Shown here in pieces: positions 35,406 through 46,355 of a stretch of DNA of 64,000 bases. Source of the DNA: Typha latifolia. Its lineage: Eukaryota > Streptophyta > Magnoliopsida > Poales > Typhaceae. Made by a program: the position numbers and the translations under genes. The first letter of the stretch is position 1, and each line of letters opens with the position of its first letter. The notes beneath the pieces were generated by a model. That model made no database searches. It saw nothing but the letters and a program-made list of their open reading frames with translations, and was not told the origin of the DNA. Location: assembly GCA_019914945.1 (NCBI GenBank), contig CM034100.1, positions 15,883,096-15,947,095 on the forward strand, read 5' to 3'.

Positions 35406-36621
35406 TGAATCGAGACGCGGAGCTAAAGGCGAACAGGGGAGGAGGAGGAGGAGATCTTTGAACCGGAGGAACGCATTAGGGCAAAGAAAAGGAGGAGATA
35501 GAATTGTCGTCGAAGGGAAAATTTTGAAGGCGGCGTTTGAATGAGGGGAGAGGACTCCGACGGCTTGGTCGCCATCGGTTGGTAAACCGTTGGGTCGGAC
35601 TTTCGGAGATCTCTCACGGGTATATATATAGGTCCCTCGCATCGGCGGAGTCGAATTAAACCGTTAGGCGTTAGTGGGGTCGGATGCAAATTTTTGTAGG
35701 AAATTTGCATTTTACCACTTATCTTACTTCTTATTGCCAGACCCATTCATTTCTTAGAATTTTTTTATTTTATTATTATACCAAATTATAGGATATTTAT
35801 GGACCCTATATTTTATTTTTTAATACCTCAAAAAAACCTTGATATTAGTTTTTTTAATAGTCAATTATCATATAGCTAAATTAATTATAAATACAAAAAT
35901 AAAAGAAATTCACTACTAAGATAAAAATAAAAAGGAACCACACAATAAAGTAAAATATGAGGTAATTTTATTTTGAGATATTAAAAAGATAAAATATAGA
36001 GTAGAATGATAAATATGTAAATAAGAAAAATATAAATGATAATAAAGTTAAAATATAGATTATTTAAAAAAAATCCTATCTTTTTCCCATATATTTGCAA
36101 ATTGGGTCCAAAAACCACTTGGTAATATGCCGAGGAGTGTTAACTCCATTGAAGTGTCATTTGCTATTGGATTCTTAATCTCCAACAGTGCAACCACAAA
36201 TGACACATAGAAAAGGCAGTGGAAATAAGAATGAATGTAGATAATTAAGTACGGGAGATGGTGGGTGCTAAGTAGGTTATCACTAAGTGAAGTGATTGCA
36301 ATCTAATGACCCAACTCGGATCTCTATGCGTGATCCACTGGCTCCTCCGTAGTCGTGGCTGGCACTCGACAACACAACTATAATGACCTGTCACTAATTA
36401 AGCGAATTGACGTTGCTAATGTATCTGTGCATTAACTGTTGAATTGGGGAATCAAAAATAATTAACCGTGTTGACACCTGTCAGTGAGATGCACAGTTGG
36501 ATGCCACGCAGCTTATGATGGGGATTCTGACCTTTGACTTCCATCTCACCATTTTTGTCTCTACGTGCATGGGATTGTAACGCATACAGTTGTGGAATCA
36601 CGTGAATTTTATCTTTCCACC
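35406..36621. other. Divergent promoter region between KEA and the subtilase
   Basis: No gene is supported. It holds the KEA leader and a TATATATATA at 35621-35630, then an AT-rich stretch (about 35750-36080), then the subtilase upstream region. Confidence 0.5.
35621..35630 (-). promoter_or_regulatory. Candidate TATA box of the KEA gene
   Basis: TATATATATA in an otherwise GC-rich stretch, 216 bp upstream of the KEA start codon on the minus strand, implying a leader of roughly 180-190 nt. Confidence 0.5.
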
Positions 36622-36699
36622 TTAAAACGGCAAAATGAGTCGCTTTAAAACGGCAAAATAAGTCACTTTAAAACGGAAAAATGAGTCATTTTAAAACGG
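36622..36699 (+). promoter_or_regulatory. 23-bp tandem repeat with GCN4/AP-1-like cores before the subtilase
   Basis: Three full copies and a partial fourth, with an exact 23-bp period, each beginning TTAAAACGG. The copies carry TGAGTCG, TAAGTCA and TGAGTCA at the same place in the unit. TGAGTCA is a plant bZIP (GCN4-like) core. The array ends about 50 bp before a TATA-like element. Confidence 0.75.
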
Positions 36700-36752
36700 T
36701 CGAAATTTTGTGACATTCACCAGCCACTCTGGATTTCTCCGTCCAAAAAGCC

Positions 36753-36760
36753 TATTAATA
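36753..36760 (+). promoter_or_regulatory. Candidate TATA box of the subtilase gene
   Basis: TATTAATA, 92 bp before the ATG at 36845, at a sensible distance from a short plant leader. Confidence 0.45.
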
Positions 36761-36844
36761 GAAGGCCAGAACATACACTCTCCAGAGCCAACGCAGAGCT
36801 CAAACCCTCTCCCATCATCTTGCACCATCGACAGCTCTACTTTG

Positions 36845-39067
36845 ATGCTCTCCTTCCTCCTCCTCTTCCTACTTTTCCTTTCCGGTGCTGCGCACGATGC
36901 ATCGACGCAGAAAACCTACATTGTTGGCGTCCGGCCACCGGAGAGGACCGGCCCCACCGGCCGCGAAGATCTTGAGAACTGGTATATCTCCTTCTTTCCC
37001 CCGAGCACGGCCGCATCCGCCAAGTCGCGGTTTATCTACACTTACAGTGACGTAATCACTGGGTTCGTCGCGAACCTCACCCACGACGAGCTAAAGCACA
37101 TGGAGAAGAAGGAGGATTTCCTTGTAGCCTACGAAGATCGCCTGCTTCCTCTGTTGACCACCCACAGCCCTGACTTCCTAGGGCTGCAACCCGGAAACGG
37201 TTTCTGGGATGGCTCTGGGATGGGCAAAGGGGTCATTGTAGGCCTCCTCGATTCCGGAATCAAACCCGGACATCCTTCGTTCAACGACGAGGGGATGCCT
37301 CCGCCGCCTTCCAAATGGAAGGGGACGTGTGAGTTCAACAAGAGCGTTGGTTGCAACAATAAGGTCATAGGAGCGAAAACCTTCCTTCATACCACCCGCG
37401 GAGCCAAGGAAACGGAGAAGCGGCGGCCGCCGCCTATCGACGTCAACGGGCATGGGACCCACACAGCAAGCACCGCGGTGGGCAATTTTGTCAACAACGC
37501 CAACGTAATCGGCAACTGCAATGGCACAGCCGCCGGCATGGCCCCCTTCGCCCACCTCGCCGTCTACAAAGTTTGCGAGTCATATGGATGCTTCCAGTCC
37601 GACATCCTCGCCGGAATGGACGCCGCCATCCAGGACGGCGTCGACATCATCTCTCTGTCGCTCGGCTCCATCAACCCACTCCCCTTCTACCAAGACGTCA
37701 TAGCGGTTGGAGCGTACCGCGCACTGAAGAAGGGTATTTTCGTAAGTTGCGCCGCAGGCAACTCTGGCCCGGGCAGCGTCAGTCTCAGCAACGAGGCCCC
37801 GTGGGTCCTCACCGTGGGCGCGGGCACCATGGATAGAAAGATAAGAGTGACGGTCAAACTCGGCAACGGAGAAGAGCTCCAAGGGGAGTCCGCCTTCCAG
37901 CCCACCGACTACAACTCCACCATGCTCCCTCTCGTCTACCCGGAAAGTAGCGGGCTCGCAAACTGCAACCCGAGTACTCTAGCAGACGTGAAGGGGAAGA
38001 TAGTTGTGTGTAACCGAATTGGCTCGAGGACAATTATTGGCGCTGTGGTCAAGGACAAGGGCGGCGCCGCCATGATAATTGCGAATAGCGAGACCGATGG
38101 CTACACCACCCTCGCCGAAGCTCACTACCTTCCCGCAGCTCACGTAAGCTTCGCCGATGCGTCCAAGATCAAACCTTACATAACTAATTCCACATCCACC
38201 CCAACTGCCTCCATCTCTTTCCAAGGTACGATATTACAAACCTCGCCAGCTCCCACCGTTGCATCCTTCTCCTCTAGGGGTCCTTCCGTCCAAAGTCCCG
38301 GAGTTCTAAAGCCCGACGTCATCGGCCCGGGCGTGAACGTCCTCGCCGCGTGGCCGTTCCAAATCGGGCCTAATAAGAAGAGTAATAGCAATGCGGCATT
38401 TAACGTCATCTCCGGTACGTCGATGTCGACGCCACATTTGAGCGGCATCGCGGCATTGATCAGGAGCAAGCACCCGGATTGGTGTCCCGCGATGATCAGG
38501 TCGGCGATCATGACTACCTCAGACGTCGTCGACCGCGACGGGAAGCCGATCATGGATGAAAAGCTCAACCCTGCGACTTCCTTCTCCATGGGCGCGGGCC
38601 ACGTCAACCCATCCAGAGCAGATGAGCCAGGGCTAGTCTATGACACCATGGGTAAACAGTACATAGCTTATCTCTGTGGACTCGGATACACGGACAAACA
38701 AATCGAGTACATAACTCAGAACAAGACAGATTGCTCGAAATCGGGGTCGATCACCGGGGCCGAGCTCAACTACCCATCGTTCATGATCGAGCTTGAGTCC
38801 AACAGCGCCGTCACGGTGAATCGGACTGTGACGAACGTGGGAGAAGAAGGCTCCAAGTACACCGCCAAGGTCGATGTGCCCAAGGGAGCATCTGTGACTG
38901 TGTCACCTAAGACTCTAAAGTTCTCCAAGATGAAGGAGAAGAAGAGCTATCAGGTGACAGTGAGGTGGGGTTCAAGCGGGGAAACAAGTATGGTTGAGGG
39001 GAGCTTGAAATGGGTCTCAGATAAGTATGTTGTGAGGAGTCCCATTGTAATCGTCAAGAAAGTTTAG
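36845..39067 (+). CDS. SBT1: Subtilisin-like serine protease (subtilase), SBT1-type, intronless
   Basis: A single exon of 2,223 nt, 740 aa. Residues 1-19 form a signal peptide (MLSFLLLFLLFLSGAAHDA). An I9 inhibitor prodomain starts at YIVGVRPPE and ends before the mature region near TTHSPDFLGL (105-114). The catalytic residues are all present: Asp136 (GLLDSG), His203 (NGHGTH), oxyanion Asn306 (AAGNSG) and Ser526 (SGTSMSTP). A PA domain is inserted between about 345 and 460, and an fn3-like domain ends the protein. The usual GTSMSCPHVSG is GTSMSTPHLSG here, a mild change. Such enzymes are secreted to the apothecium-free plant apoplast, that is the cell wall space, where they process peptides or wall proteins. 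The frame is open upstream without an ATG, and 36845 is the first ATG and begins the signal peptide. A broken relative lies 440 bp downstream. Confidence 0.95.
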   Translation: MLSFLLLFLLFLSGAAHDASTQKTYIVGVRPPERTGPTGREDLENWYISFFPPSTAASAKSRFIYTYSDVITGFVANLTHDELKHMEKKEDFLVAYEDRLLPLLTTHSPDFLGLQPGNGFWDGSGMGKGVIVGLLDSGIKPGHPSFNDEGMPPPPSKWKGTCEFNKSVGCNNKVIGAKTFLHTTRGAKETEKRRPPPIDVNGHGTHTASTAVGNFVNNANVIGNCNGTAAGMAPFAHLAVYKVCESYGCFQSDILAGMDAAIQDGVDIISLSLGSINPLPFYQDVIAVGAYRALKKGIFVSCAAGNSGPGSVSLSNEAPWVLTVGAGTMDRKIRVTVKLGNGEELQGESAFQPTDYNSTMLPLVYPESSGLANCNPSTLADVKGKIVVCNRIGSRTIIGAVVKDKGGAAMIIANSETDGYTTLAEAHYLPAAHVSFADASKIKPYITNSTSTPTASISFQGTILQTSPAPTVASFSSRGPSVQSPGVLKPDVIGPGVNVLAAWPFQIGPNKKSNSNAAFNVISGTSMSTPHLSGIAALIRSKHPDWCPAMIRSAIMTTSDVVDRDGKPIMDEKLNPATSFSMGAGHVNPSRADEPGLVYDTMGKQYIAYLCGLGYTDKQIEYITQNKTDCSKSGSITGAELNYPSFMIELESNSAVTVNRTVTNVGEEGSKYTAKVDVPKGASVTVSPKTLKFSKMKEKKSYQVTVRWGSSGETSMVEGSLKWVSDKYVVRSPIVIVKKV

Positions 39068-39508
39068 AAATAATTACCAAGTAGCTCGTGTGTTTGCTGT
39101 TTTCGAACATTAATCAAGTTGAGCTGCTCTCTAGCAATGACGTGCTGAGCTAGAATTAATTAGAGGGCCGAATCGCCGGTATCACTAATTAACTAAAAAA
39201 ATATTTGAGAAAATATTATCTATTATAGTAATCTACTACTAGAATGTATTTATGTTGAAATAAAAGCGTGTGAAGAAGAATTTTCTGGATCCAAGGGGAG
39301 CCGATTAGTGCTATTTATTAAGATTTTTTTTTTATATTAGATATATATATATATATATATGCCCGGGGTACACATTGGTGATTGGCCCTTCTAGCTCCTA
39401 TTTTGACTTCTTGAGAGGTCAGTCAAGCTCTCGTTTGTACCTCCAAAATCCCTATTATTAGAAGAATAGACCTTGTGAACTCCACTCAAACCTCTTCCAT
39501 CTTGCACC
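39068..39508. other. Spacer between the subtilase and its pseudogene
   Basis: Contains the subtilase 3' flank and a (AT)10 microsatellite at 39341-39360. No gene is supported. Confidence 0.5.
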
Positions 39509-39846
39509 ATGAGGAGCACCGATTTGCTGCTCTCTCTATTCCTTACCTCTTCTTCCTTTCGAATGCTTCTAAGGATGCGTCGGAGCTGCATACTTACATC
39601 GTTCACGTCTGGCAACCGGAGAACACAACCTTTACCCGCTGTGCCGACCTCGAGAGTTGGCACATATCCTCCCTATCTCCGAGCGGCGGGGCGCAATATC
39701 TGCACTTACGTCGAAGTGCTCACTGGCTTCCCTGTGAAGCTGACTGGGGACGAGGTGATGTGGATGGAGAAGAAGGGAACTTGTTGTGGGTTTCAGGTAA
39801 GTATGTAGTGAGGAGTCTCATTGTTACGAAGAAAGTTGATAAATAA
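39509..39846 (+). pseudogene. Gutted subtilase pseudogene
   Basis: N-terminal pieces similar to the upstream subtilase alternate between two frames: MRSTDLLLSLFLTSSSF, then SELHTYIVHVWQPEN...LESWHISSLSPSG, then CTYVEVLTGFPVKLTGDEVMWMEKKG. They then join directly to the extreme C-terminus (LLWVSGKYVVRSLIV.KK). Everything between about residue 90 and residue 720 of the intact protein is missing, so the whole catalytic domain is gone. At least three frame changes show that it is not a working gene. Confidence 0.9.
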
Positions 39847-40624
39847 CAATTGACCAGTCTATTCTGCTAGTGACTTATGTAACCAAATCAAACCGTTTGT
39901 ATTCAATTATTAATTATACTAAACCATGCTAAAAAAACCAAGCCTACTCTAGTTGAATAACAGAAGAAACGCAGCTAGTAATGTTCTCATGCTCCAAAGT
40001 CACACAAATATAAGTAGTTCCTGTGCGGCTCAAATTTAGGTTTTAGATCAAAACCATATTTGATGCTAGTGAGCCAAGCCCAACCATTTACTAAGGACCA
40101 AAACTAGTTTCAAGCTAATCTTGACAAAAAACCTTAGCTTAATCAAACTTAGCTCTCTAGGATACATTTAATTGGCAAGTAGCCATCCCATCCCATTCAT
40201 GACAAGTCACCCTCCACAAAAAGGGAACAGTCAGTCACCCTTGTTAAAGTTTTGTTCTGACCAAAATTTGACCCACCAGGAATTCTACAATATCCGATCC
40301 CACCACAAACAACACCCGTTGGGCCCGCATGAACCCCAACTCACATGACATATGGGCCGTGGCCCACTCCCGCACGTGTAAAAAAGCCAGTGCCCACTGG
40401 GAGTGAGAGTAGTTAATTCTTCACGGGCGCACGTGCTGATCACAAAATAGAGAGAGATGAAACTGAAAGATGGCGAGGAGCAAGAGTATCCCTTCACCTC
40501 CATGACCACCGCGGTTTGCAACTAATTACCTTTCTTGAAATTACGTGAAGGCGAAAACTAACTTAGAAGAAAAAATGAAAGAACAACTAGAAACAAAGAC
40601 GTGGAGGGAAAGCAGAGAAGTACT
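39847..40624. other. Convergent intergenic region before TCP
   Basis: AT-rich left part and a moderately GC-rich right part that is the 3' flank of the TCP gene. No gene is supported. Confidence 0.5.
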
Positions 40625-41443
40625 CTAGACTTCGGCAGCACTCTCCTCCTCCTCCTCCTCCTCCTCTTCTTCTTCTTCTTCTTCTTCTTCTTCTTCTTCC
40701 TCCTCCTCCTCCTCTCGCCGCTTCCCCACCTCCGGCATCAACTGCAACTCCGGCTGCTTCTTTTCCTCCGCCGCTGGAAACAGCGGACTCGTCGACGCTG
40801 CGAGGTTTATCATCGGTGGAATCGCCCAGATCGGCCCCTGGCTCGACGGCCCCTGGCTCGACGGCCCCGCCATCGTCGTCCACGGCGGGAGCACCCACAT
40901 CGCCCCTGGAGGAATCACCCCCGCCCAAACCGGCTCGATCGGCGCCGACCTTGTGGATGTCGTCACTGCCCCACCACCAGCGACTCCCGAAGCCCTAGTC
41001 GTCTCTAGCTTCGTCCTCTTCTTTCCCGCGTCCTCCAGACCAGCCGAGGTCGACGCCTGTGTCGGGATCTTGATCTCACCGTCGACGGTGGTGGCTATCG
41101 CGGGGACCGTGCCGGTTCCGGTGGCGGCTATGATCGCCGGCTCCGCCTTCTCGAGGAGCCACCGGATCGTCTCCCCGTCGGACTTGTGCCCGAGCTCGCG
41201 GGTGAGCTGGAAGATCCGCGCGGCGCACGCCGCCGGCATACGGATCCTGCGGCCGCGGCCCTCAACCTTGGTATGCCTATCCTTGCTCCGACTGGGGGTT
41301 CGCCGGAAAAAATGGAGCGAGCCGAGCATCTCGACTGGCTCCGATTTGGGAATCAAAACCTCCTGCTTGGGCATGATGACGCGGTGAGGTGATACCTCCA
41401 GCTGCTTTCGTTGGGGGTCGTCGTCTCCCTTCTTGGAATCCAT
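40625..41443 (-). CDS. TCP20: Class I TCP transcription factor, TCP20-like
   Basis: Intronless, 819 nt, 272 aa. The TCP bHLH-like DNA-binding domain spans about residues 53-107: a basic region [21 protein letters not shown], then the helices around [18 protein letters not shown] and [18 protein letters not shown]. The basic region is of the class I (PCF) form, which binds GGNCCCAC. A further Met 12 codons upstream is in frame, but I chose 41443 (MDSKK) because TCP20 proteins begin in a similar way. The C-terminal half is Pro/Ser-rich with a duplicated SSQGP unit and ends in 24 uninterrupted Glu residues plus SAAEV. Class I TCPs control growth and cell-cycle genes in the nucleus. Class I assignment is secure; TCP20 orthology is likely. 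Confidence 0.93.
   Translation of the reverse strand: MDSKKGDDDPQRKQLEVSPHRVIMPKQEVLIPKSEPVEMLGSLHFFRRTPSRSKDRHTKVEGRGRRIRMPAACAARIFQLTRELGHKSDGETIRWLLEKAEPAIIAATGTGTVPAIATTVDGEIKIPTQASTSAGLEDAGKKRTKLETTRASGVAGGGAVTTSTRSAPIEPVWAGVIPPGAMWVLPPWTTMAGPSSQGPSSQGPIWAIPPMINLAASTSPLFPAAEEKKQPELQLMPEVGKRREEEEEEEEEEEEEEEEEEEEEEEESAAEV
40643..40714 (-). repeat. Trinucleotide repeat coding for 24 Glu in the TCP protein
   Basis: On the plus strand: seven or eight CTC, then a TTC block, then CTC again, all in frame. The mixed GAG/GAA codons suggest expansion within a longer-standing acidic tract. Confidence 0.95.
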
Positions 41444-41673
41444 CTCTCGTTCGCTTCGTTGCCCTTCGAAAACGCTCACATCTTTCTCCTCCGCGTCCTA
41501 TCGCGAACCCAATTAACGAAGGGAAAAAGAAAAGGTTTGCTAAACCCTAGGAATCACACCACGCCTCCTCCTTTTATTATAATCCTCTACTTTGCTCATC
41601 CTACGGTTCTGGAGATCGTATTATGATCACTTTCCTACACCATCAATCTATCCGGACCATCCGATCTTTATTA

Positions 41674-42072
41674 GGGCCCACAGGGTCTAATATTGGGGTT
41701 AAATTGGGTAGTTTGGGGGACCACGATAACCGCAGTAGGTGCACTTATATTAATGACTGCAATCTTATTGAGGTAATAGAATGTTCTCCGAATCTTCATT
41801 AAAGTATTTGCTCATTATAGTATAATTGGGCTATCACCATAGGTTGTGGTCCGGACGAGCAAAGGATTAAAAGAGAAATCGAAGAAAACTCGCTAAATGA
41901 CTAGGTGTGGATCCCACACGGATGGTGCAGCTGCTTCTTCTTCAGGACGGCTGCCAACCTATTTGGGCCCACCGGATGCAGGCATGACGTGGTCCCGCGC
42001 CAATACGCGAAATGGGTGGCGTGGCGTGGCGTGGCGTGGGGGGGCGGGAGTGCAGCGAATAAATGGGCCCAC
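41674..42072 (-). promoter_or_regulatory. Three GGGCCCAC class I TCP sites upstream of the TCP gene
   Basis: GGGCCCAC occurs at 41674-41681, 41965-41972 and 42065-42072, all matching the class I TCP/site II consensus GGNCCCAC. They lie 230-630 bp before the TCP start codon. Site II elements are also common in promoters of growth genes, so they need not mean self-control. Confidence 0.55.
42016..42039. repeat. (GTGGC)n pentanucleotide repeat
   Basis: About five GTGGC units followed by a G-rich run (GGGGGGGCGGG), giving a local strongly G-rich strand upstream of TCP. Confidence 0.85.
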
Positions 42073-43306
42073 GACGGCCACCACTACAGTTTCAGTGATA
42101 AAAGTGTACCACTACCCATATGTAGTAGGAGCTCACAGGTACTAATAGGCACCATTTTCTTTCTCTATATAAAAAAAATTAAGATATATTATTTTTGTGT
42201 ACGTCTGTTTCCATTGTGCCTAGTGATTTAAATTATTTGTGGTTTGTTTATTATGTCTAGTATATAATTAGTCTAAAATTTTTATCTATCAAGGAGAAAA
42301 AGAATCGTGGGTCTTATCTTTACCGTGGGGCGGGCGTTGAGCACTGTATAGTTGGTAGACCTTTGTAGAGTACTATAAACTTAGATCCGACCCATTTTGG
42401 CATGCGGGGAAGGTAAAGGGAAATTTGTATTTGCAAATCCAATTTTGATTCTTCGTTAGAATCTACAAATGATTGCCAACTCAAATCTTGCGACGAGATT
42501 AACGTGCTGTTTGAAATCACCAAATTAAATGGAATTCAATTAATTGAGAATTTTAATTTTTATCAAATCCACTATTTGGAACCATCAACAAGTGAAATTT
42601 TAATTGATTTTGATAAATTTGGATCGGTTTCACTACATGTACCCATGATCTGAGGTCCTATTTGGATGGGATTTATTTGTCACTTAAGTTTAACTTTTTT
42701 TTTTTTAAATACGATACATCCCTATTAAAGTTCATGGGTAAAATAGGAAAAAGAGAACACAATGAAATGAATTCTTCCAAAAAAAACATTACTAGGTGAA
42801 TTTTGTTTCAATTTCACTCCTTTTTCCAAACAATAATTTTCTTTTAAAAAAAACACCTGTGAACAATATATATTATTTATTTTAATCACATATTTATAAA
42901 CATGATACACGGACAAAAACAGAGAGTTTAAATTAGCACCCACTACTTAGCAACTCGTGTAGGGAGGACCCATCACTCTTGAACCTATGTTTGTAACTGT
43001 TGCCAACTAATCCAAATCGCCCCACGTCCATAATTCCGGGACCACCCAGGTACGGTCCCAGCTGCCGCCAACTCATGTAGGGTGGGCCCGGAATTATGGG
43101 CGTGGAGCAAACCGCCTATTGTTATGATCAATATTTCCCGCCTTATTTTAAGAAAAATAAAAACTTAATAAATCCAAAAGTACTCTCACAATTGTAGCCA
43201 CTTTGACCATTTGAGCATATTCCATTGGCTTTCAAAATATTTTAAATCAGCATAAATACATAATATAAATTTAGGTATACTATGTCTGTTATTAATTTAT
43301 TATATA

Positions 43307-43349
<43 letters not shown>

Positions 43350-43560
43350 GGCGATCATACACATATTTACGACACAAATACGTAATACGTTCCAACTAAG
43401 AATATATATTGTCATGAATTACGAAAGATGTGATACAAACAACTTCACTAGATTCCAAGAATGTGACCCTGATGACCAAAAAAAAAAAAATCCTTAGAAA
43501 CAAGCAATCTGATGAATAATATCGCACCGTCTATTAGGCTTGTATCATCAAACCCAACAT
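42073..43560. other. Intergenic between TCP upstream region and HOTHEAD-like 3' end
   Basis: No gene is supported. Around 42500-42690 AT-rich words such as TTTGATAAATTTGGAT suggest an old MITE, but no ends can be set. An (AT)n microsatellite lies at about 43311-43344, and an inverted repeat at 43022-43105 is listed separately. Confidence 0.4.
43022..43105. repeat. Short fold-back inverted repeat with a TCP-like core
   Basis: 43022-43047 and 43080-43105 are inverted copies matching at 24 of 26 bases (CCACGTCCATAATTCCGGG versus its complement), separated by 32 bp. The right arm contains GTGGGCCC (43082-43089). Confidence 0.9.
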
Positions 43561-46355
43561 CTATTCAGCAATTCCCAGCCTCTCATATTGGATCTTGACT
43601 CCCATGTACCTGTTTTTAATTTTTATGAAGAAAAAAACTTCAGGTAGTGCATACTGTATTTGGATATAGAAATAGAAAGTAGAGACATTAAGTTACAAGT
43701 GATGAAAGCAATAATTTGAATCAGAACTAAGCAGTGAACAATTAAATGATTTATTACCTCCCAAGCATCATGAGAGTTGCCTGTGGATTAGTCCCCGGGG
43801 AGAAGTTGAAGGTGGAACCATCAATCACACGAAGAGCATCCACTCCAAGAACCCTATAATCAGCGTCGACTACTCGCCCAACTTGGCATCCCCCATGGTA
43901 ATGCCATATTGTCATCACAGTGTCCTTGCAGTACTGCTCTAACGATTTCGAGTCGTTGTCATGCCTCGGGAGGAGATTCACCGGGAAGCTACCGGTCATG
44001 TTGAGTAAAGTACGAATCGACATATAAGAATACCTGTCGAAGTGGACATAGCTGTTAGAATCTAGTTTTAACTTATATTTTTATTATCCTACATGGTACA
44101 GTTGTCGTACCTGTACTTGGAGAAGGCTTTGGATTGGATAATGCGCTCGATCGTCCTGATGCCGCCGACGCATCTCTGGAGGTCCTCGGGATCTCGGAAG
44201 TAGTTGAAGGTGACCGTCGGGTTGTCGTCCGGGTCGGTGTTCTTGAGCTCTAGGTGCCCGGTGGAGAGAGGGCCCATGATCTTCTCGAGGATGAAGCCGC
44301 CTCGAAAGGCAGAGTCCTCGAGCTCGTTCATGGCGGCGACGGCCCTGGCGATGGCTTCTGGGGTTCTTTGCTTTGGAGGAACCGTGGAGAGTTGGCCGGT
44401 CTACGTAATAATCAGAAGCGTTAGAATATAAAAGATAGAAACCACGGGGAAGTTCTCTGATAGCTTTAACTCTCAATCACCTGAGGAGAGAACATGCCAA
44501 AATCTCTACCCTTAGTTCCCTCCGAGTCAGCAACAGGTATGGCAAAGTCGGATCCACTGGCCCCCTCGATGAAACTTCCAAACTTGGTTATGCCCACCAC
44601 CTGTATGAGAGAAACCTCCACAGGCGAAGGGGAAGGGACGTAGATGGCATTCATGGGGTTGTCAGACATGCCCTGGCCAACCATTGGATTGTCCAAGAGA
44701 ACGTCGATGCCAAGTGACCCGAGATGAGCCTTAGGCCCAATGCCACTCAACATTAGCAACTGAGGGCTCCCTAATGCTCCAGCTGATAGTATTATCTCGT
44801 TCTTGGATCCTTCTTTAAGATAAGCTCTGTGGGCTTTGCCATGCGAGTCCCTGAACACCACTCCATGGGCCACTGGCTTTGTCCTTCCTGCAGCTACCAC
44901 AATGCACATTATTAACTTATATAGCAGGTATTCTTTTTTGCAATAAATGAGAAATACAGGTGGTTATTTGCAAAACAACCCCTTCTTTTACCTTTCACCC
45001 TGAACAGAATCTTCCACACCCTCGCGTTCAATAGCACAGTGAGCCCCTCCGGCCTCGCGTACTCGAGCAGATCCGCCGCCGAATGCCGATTCCCGTCGTC
45101 GTCAAAGATTGTCCCTCCGACCTTGGTCCCGTACATGTGGTCGTATGTGAACCCATTGTACGGCGTCACCCCGACCTCGAGCAGCCCGTCCCTAAGCGCC
45201 GACTGCCACTCCCGCATCGGCGGCTCCTTCGCGACCACCCTCTCCACCCACCGGTATGACTCGTTCACCAGCCGTCCGTCCCACCCGGCCCCGGCCACGT
45301 AGGCGGGGCTCGCCCGCGTGTAGAACCCAGCGTTGAGGCAGCTCCCGCCGCCGAGCACGCGGGCGCGGGCGTTGATCACGCCGTCCTCGGAGATGAACCG
45401 CTGCGAGGCCGACGTCGGGGAGAGGTCGGCGAGGGTGTGGGCGAAGTAGGCCAAGTTGGAGACGTTCTTGTTGCCGTACGGCGAGCCCCCGCGCTCGAGG
45501 AGTAGCACGTTGAAGCGCTGCGAGAGGGTGGCGGCGAGAGGGCAGCCGGCGGTGCCGCCGCCGATGATGATGTAGTCGTAGTACGATACAACTGGGGCTT
45601 CCGCCCCGTGCTTCACGAATGTGTAGTTTGGTGCTGCTCATGATCAAGACCAAAAGAAAATTGAAGCTATAATTACACCATAAACCCTCAACTGATGTCC
45701 ATTTTCAATAGTGTACCAGATTTAACCTTCAACTATGTAAAACCTCTTAAATATCCCTTTCCTTAATTGTTCCTCTAAAATTTTTCGTTAACTAATACGA
45801 CGAGATCAATCTTACGCGCTTTAAGAACTGTTTTACTTTTATTATGAAGAGACAAAAAAAGTAAATTATAAAATTATTCCTTGATGTTTTTCATCTATGT
45901 CTTCACAAGATGGAAGATATTAGATAATTAAAGAGTCAAAAGTATGAGATCAAAGATGTGATTAACCTTATTACATAATAATTTCGATTTATCCTAGTTA
46001 GAGTCAAGGTCAAGTCAAAAATCTATATTACGTTTGAATAAAGAGATCATGCAGGAATTTAAAAGTCTTAAATGTTAAGAATAAAGTCATAAACTAGCTT
46101 TTGTTATTCTTAAATGCAATATTATCTATCCATTGTCTAACAGCGTAAACATTTTAAGTTCAGACATCGCCTATCAAGTCTTATTTAATTTAATCAAACA
46201 GTAATGATTTTGCAAGCATTGGCATCAAGCAACTTGACTGATAAGGACTGAATCAAACGAAAGAGAAATAATTAATGACACAAACCTCTCTCTGAGAAGC
46301 AGAAATCTACAAGCGTAAATAACAGTAAAAATAATCTCCACGATGCAAAAGCCAT
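43561..46355 (-). CDS. HTH: HOTHEAD-like GMC oxidoreductase (FAD-dependent)
   Basis: Six exons on the minus strand: 46286-46355, 44992-45633, 44481-44887, 44111-44400, 43758-44033 and 43561-43609 (1,734 nt, 577 aa), GT-AG and in phase. Exon 1 encodes a signal peptide ([21 protein letters not shown]). The FAD-binding Rossmann motif [17 protein letters not shown] is followed by the ERGG strand, then [31 protein letters not shown], and the C-terminal active site block [11 protein letters not shown] with [15 protein letters not shown] and [23 protein letters not shown] is linked to long-chain omega-hydroxy fatty acid oxidation for cuticle formation and to preventing organ fusion. Related plant enzymes are (R)-mandelonitrile lyase-like proteins. 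The sequence fits the HTH-like clade, but the substrate here is inferred. Confidence 0.93.

Noticed and set aside
37129..38607. Minus-strand ORFs across the subtilase
   Set aside because: Antisense of a long GC-rich single exon; no domain or promoter support.
40601..41008. Long plus-strand open frames over the TCP gene, rich in Leu/Phe and Arg/Pro
   Set aside because: They are antisense translations of the poly-Glu repeat and GC-rich TCP coding sequence, with no domain.
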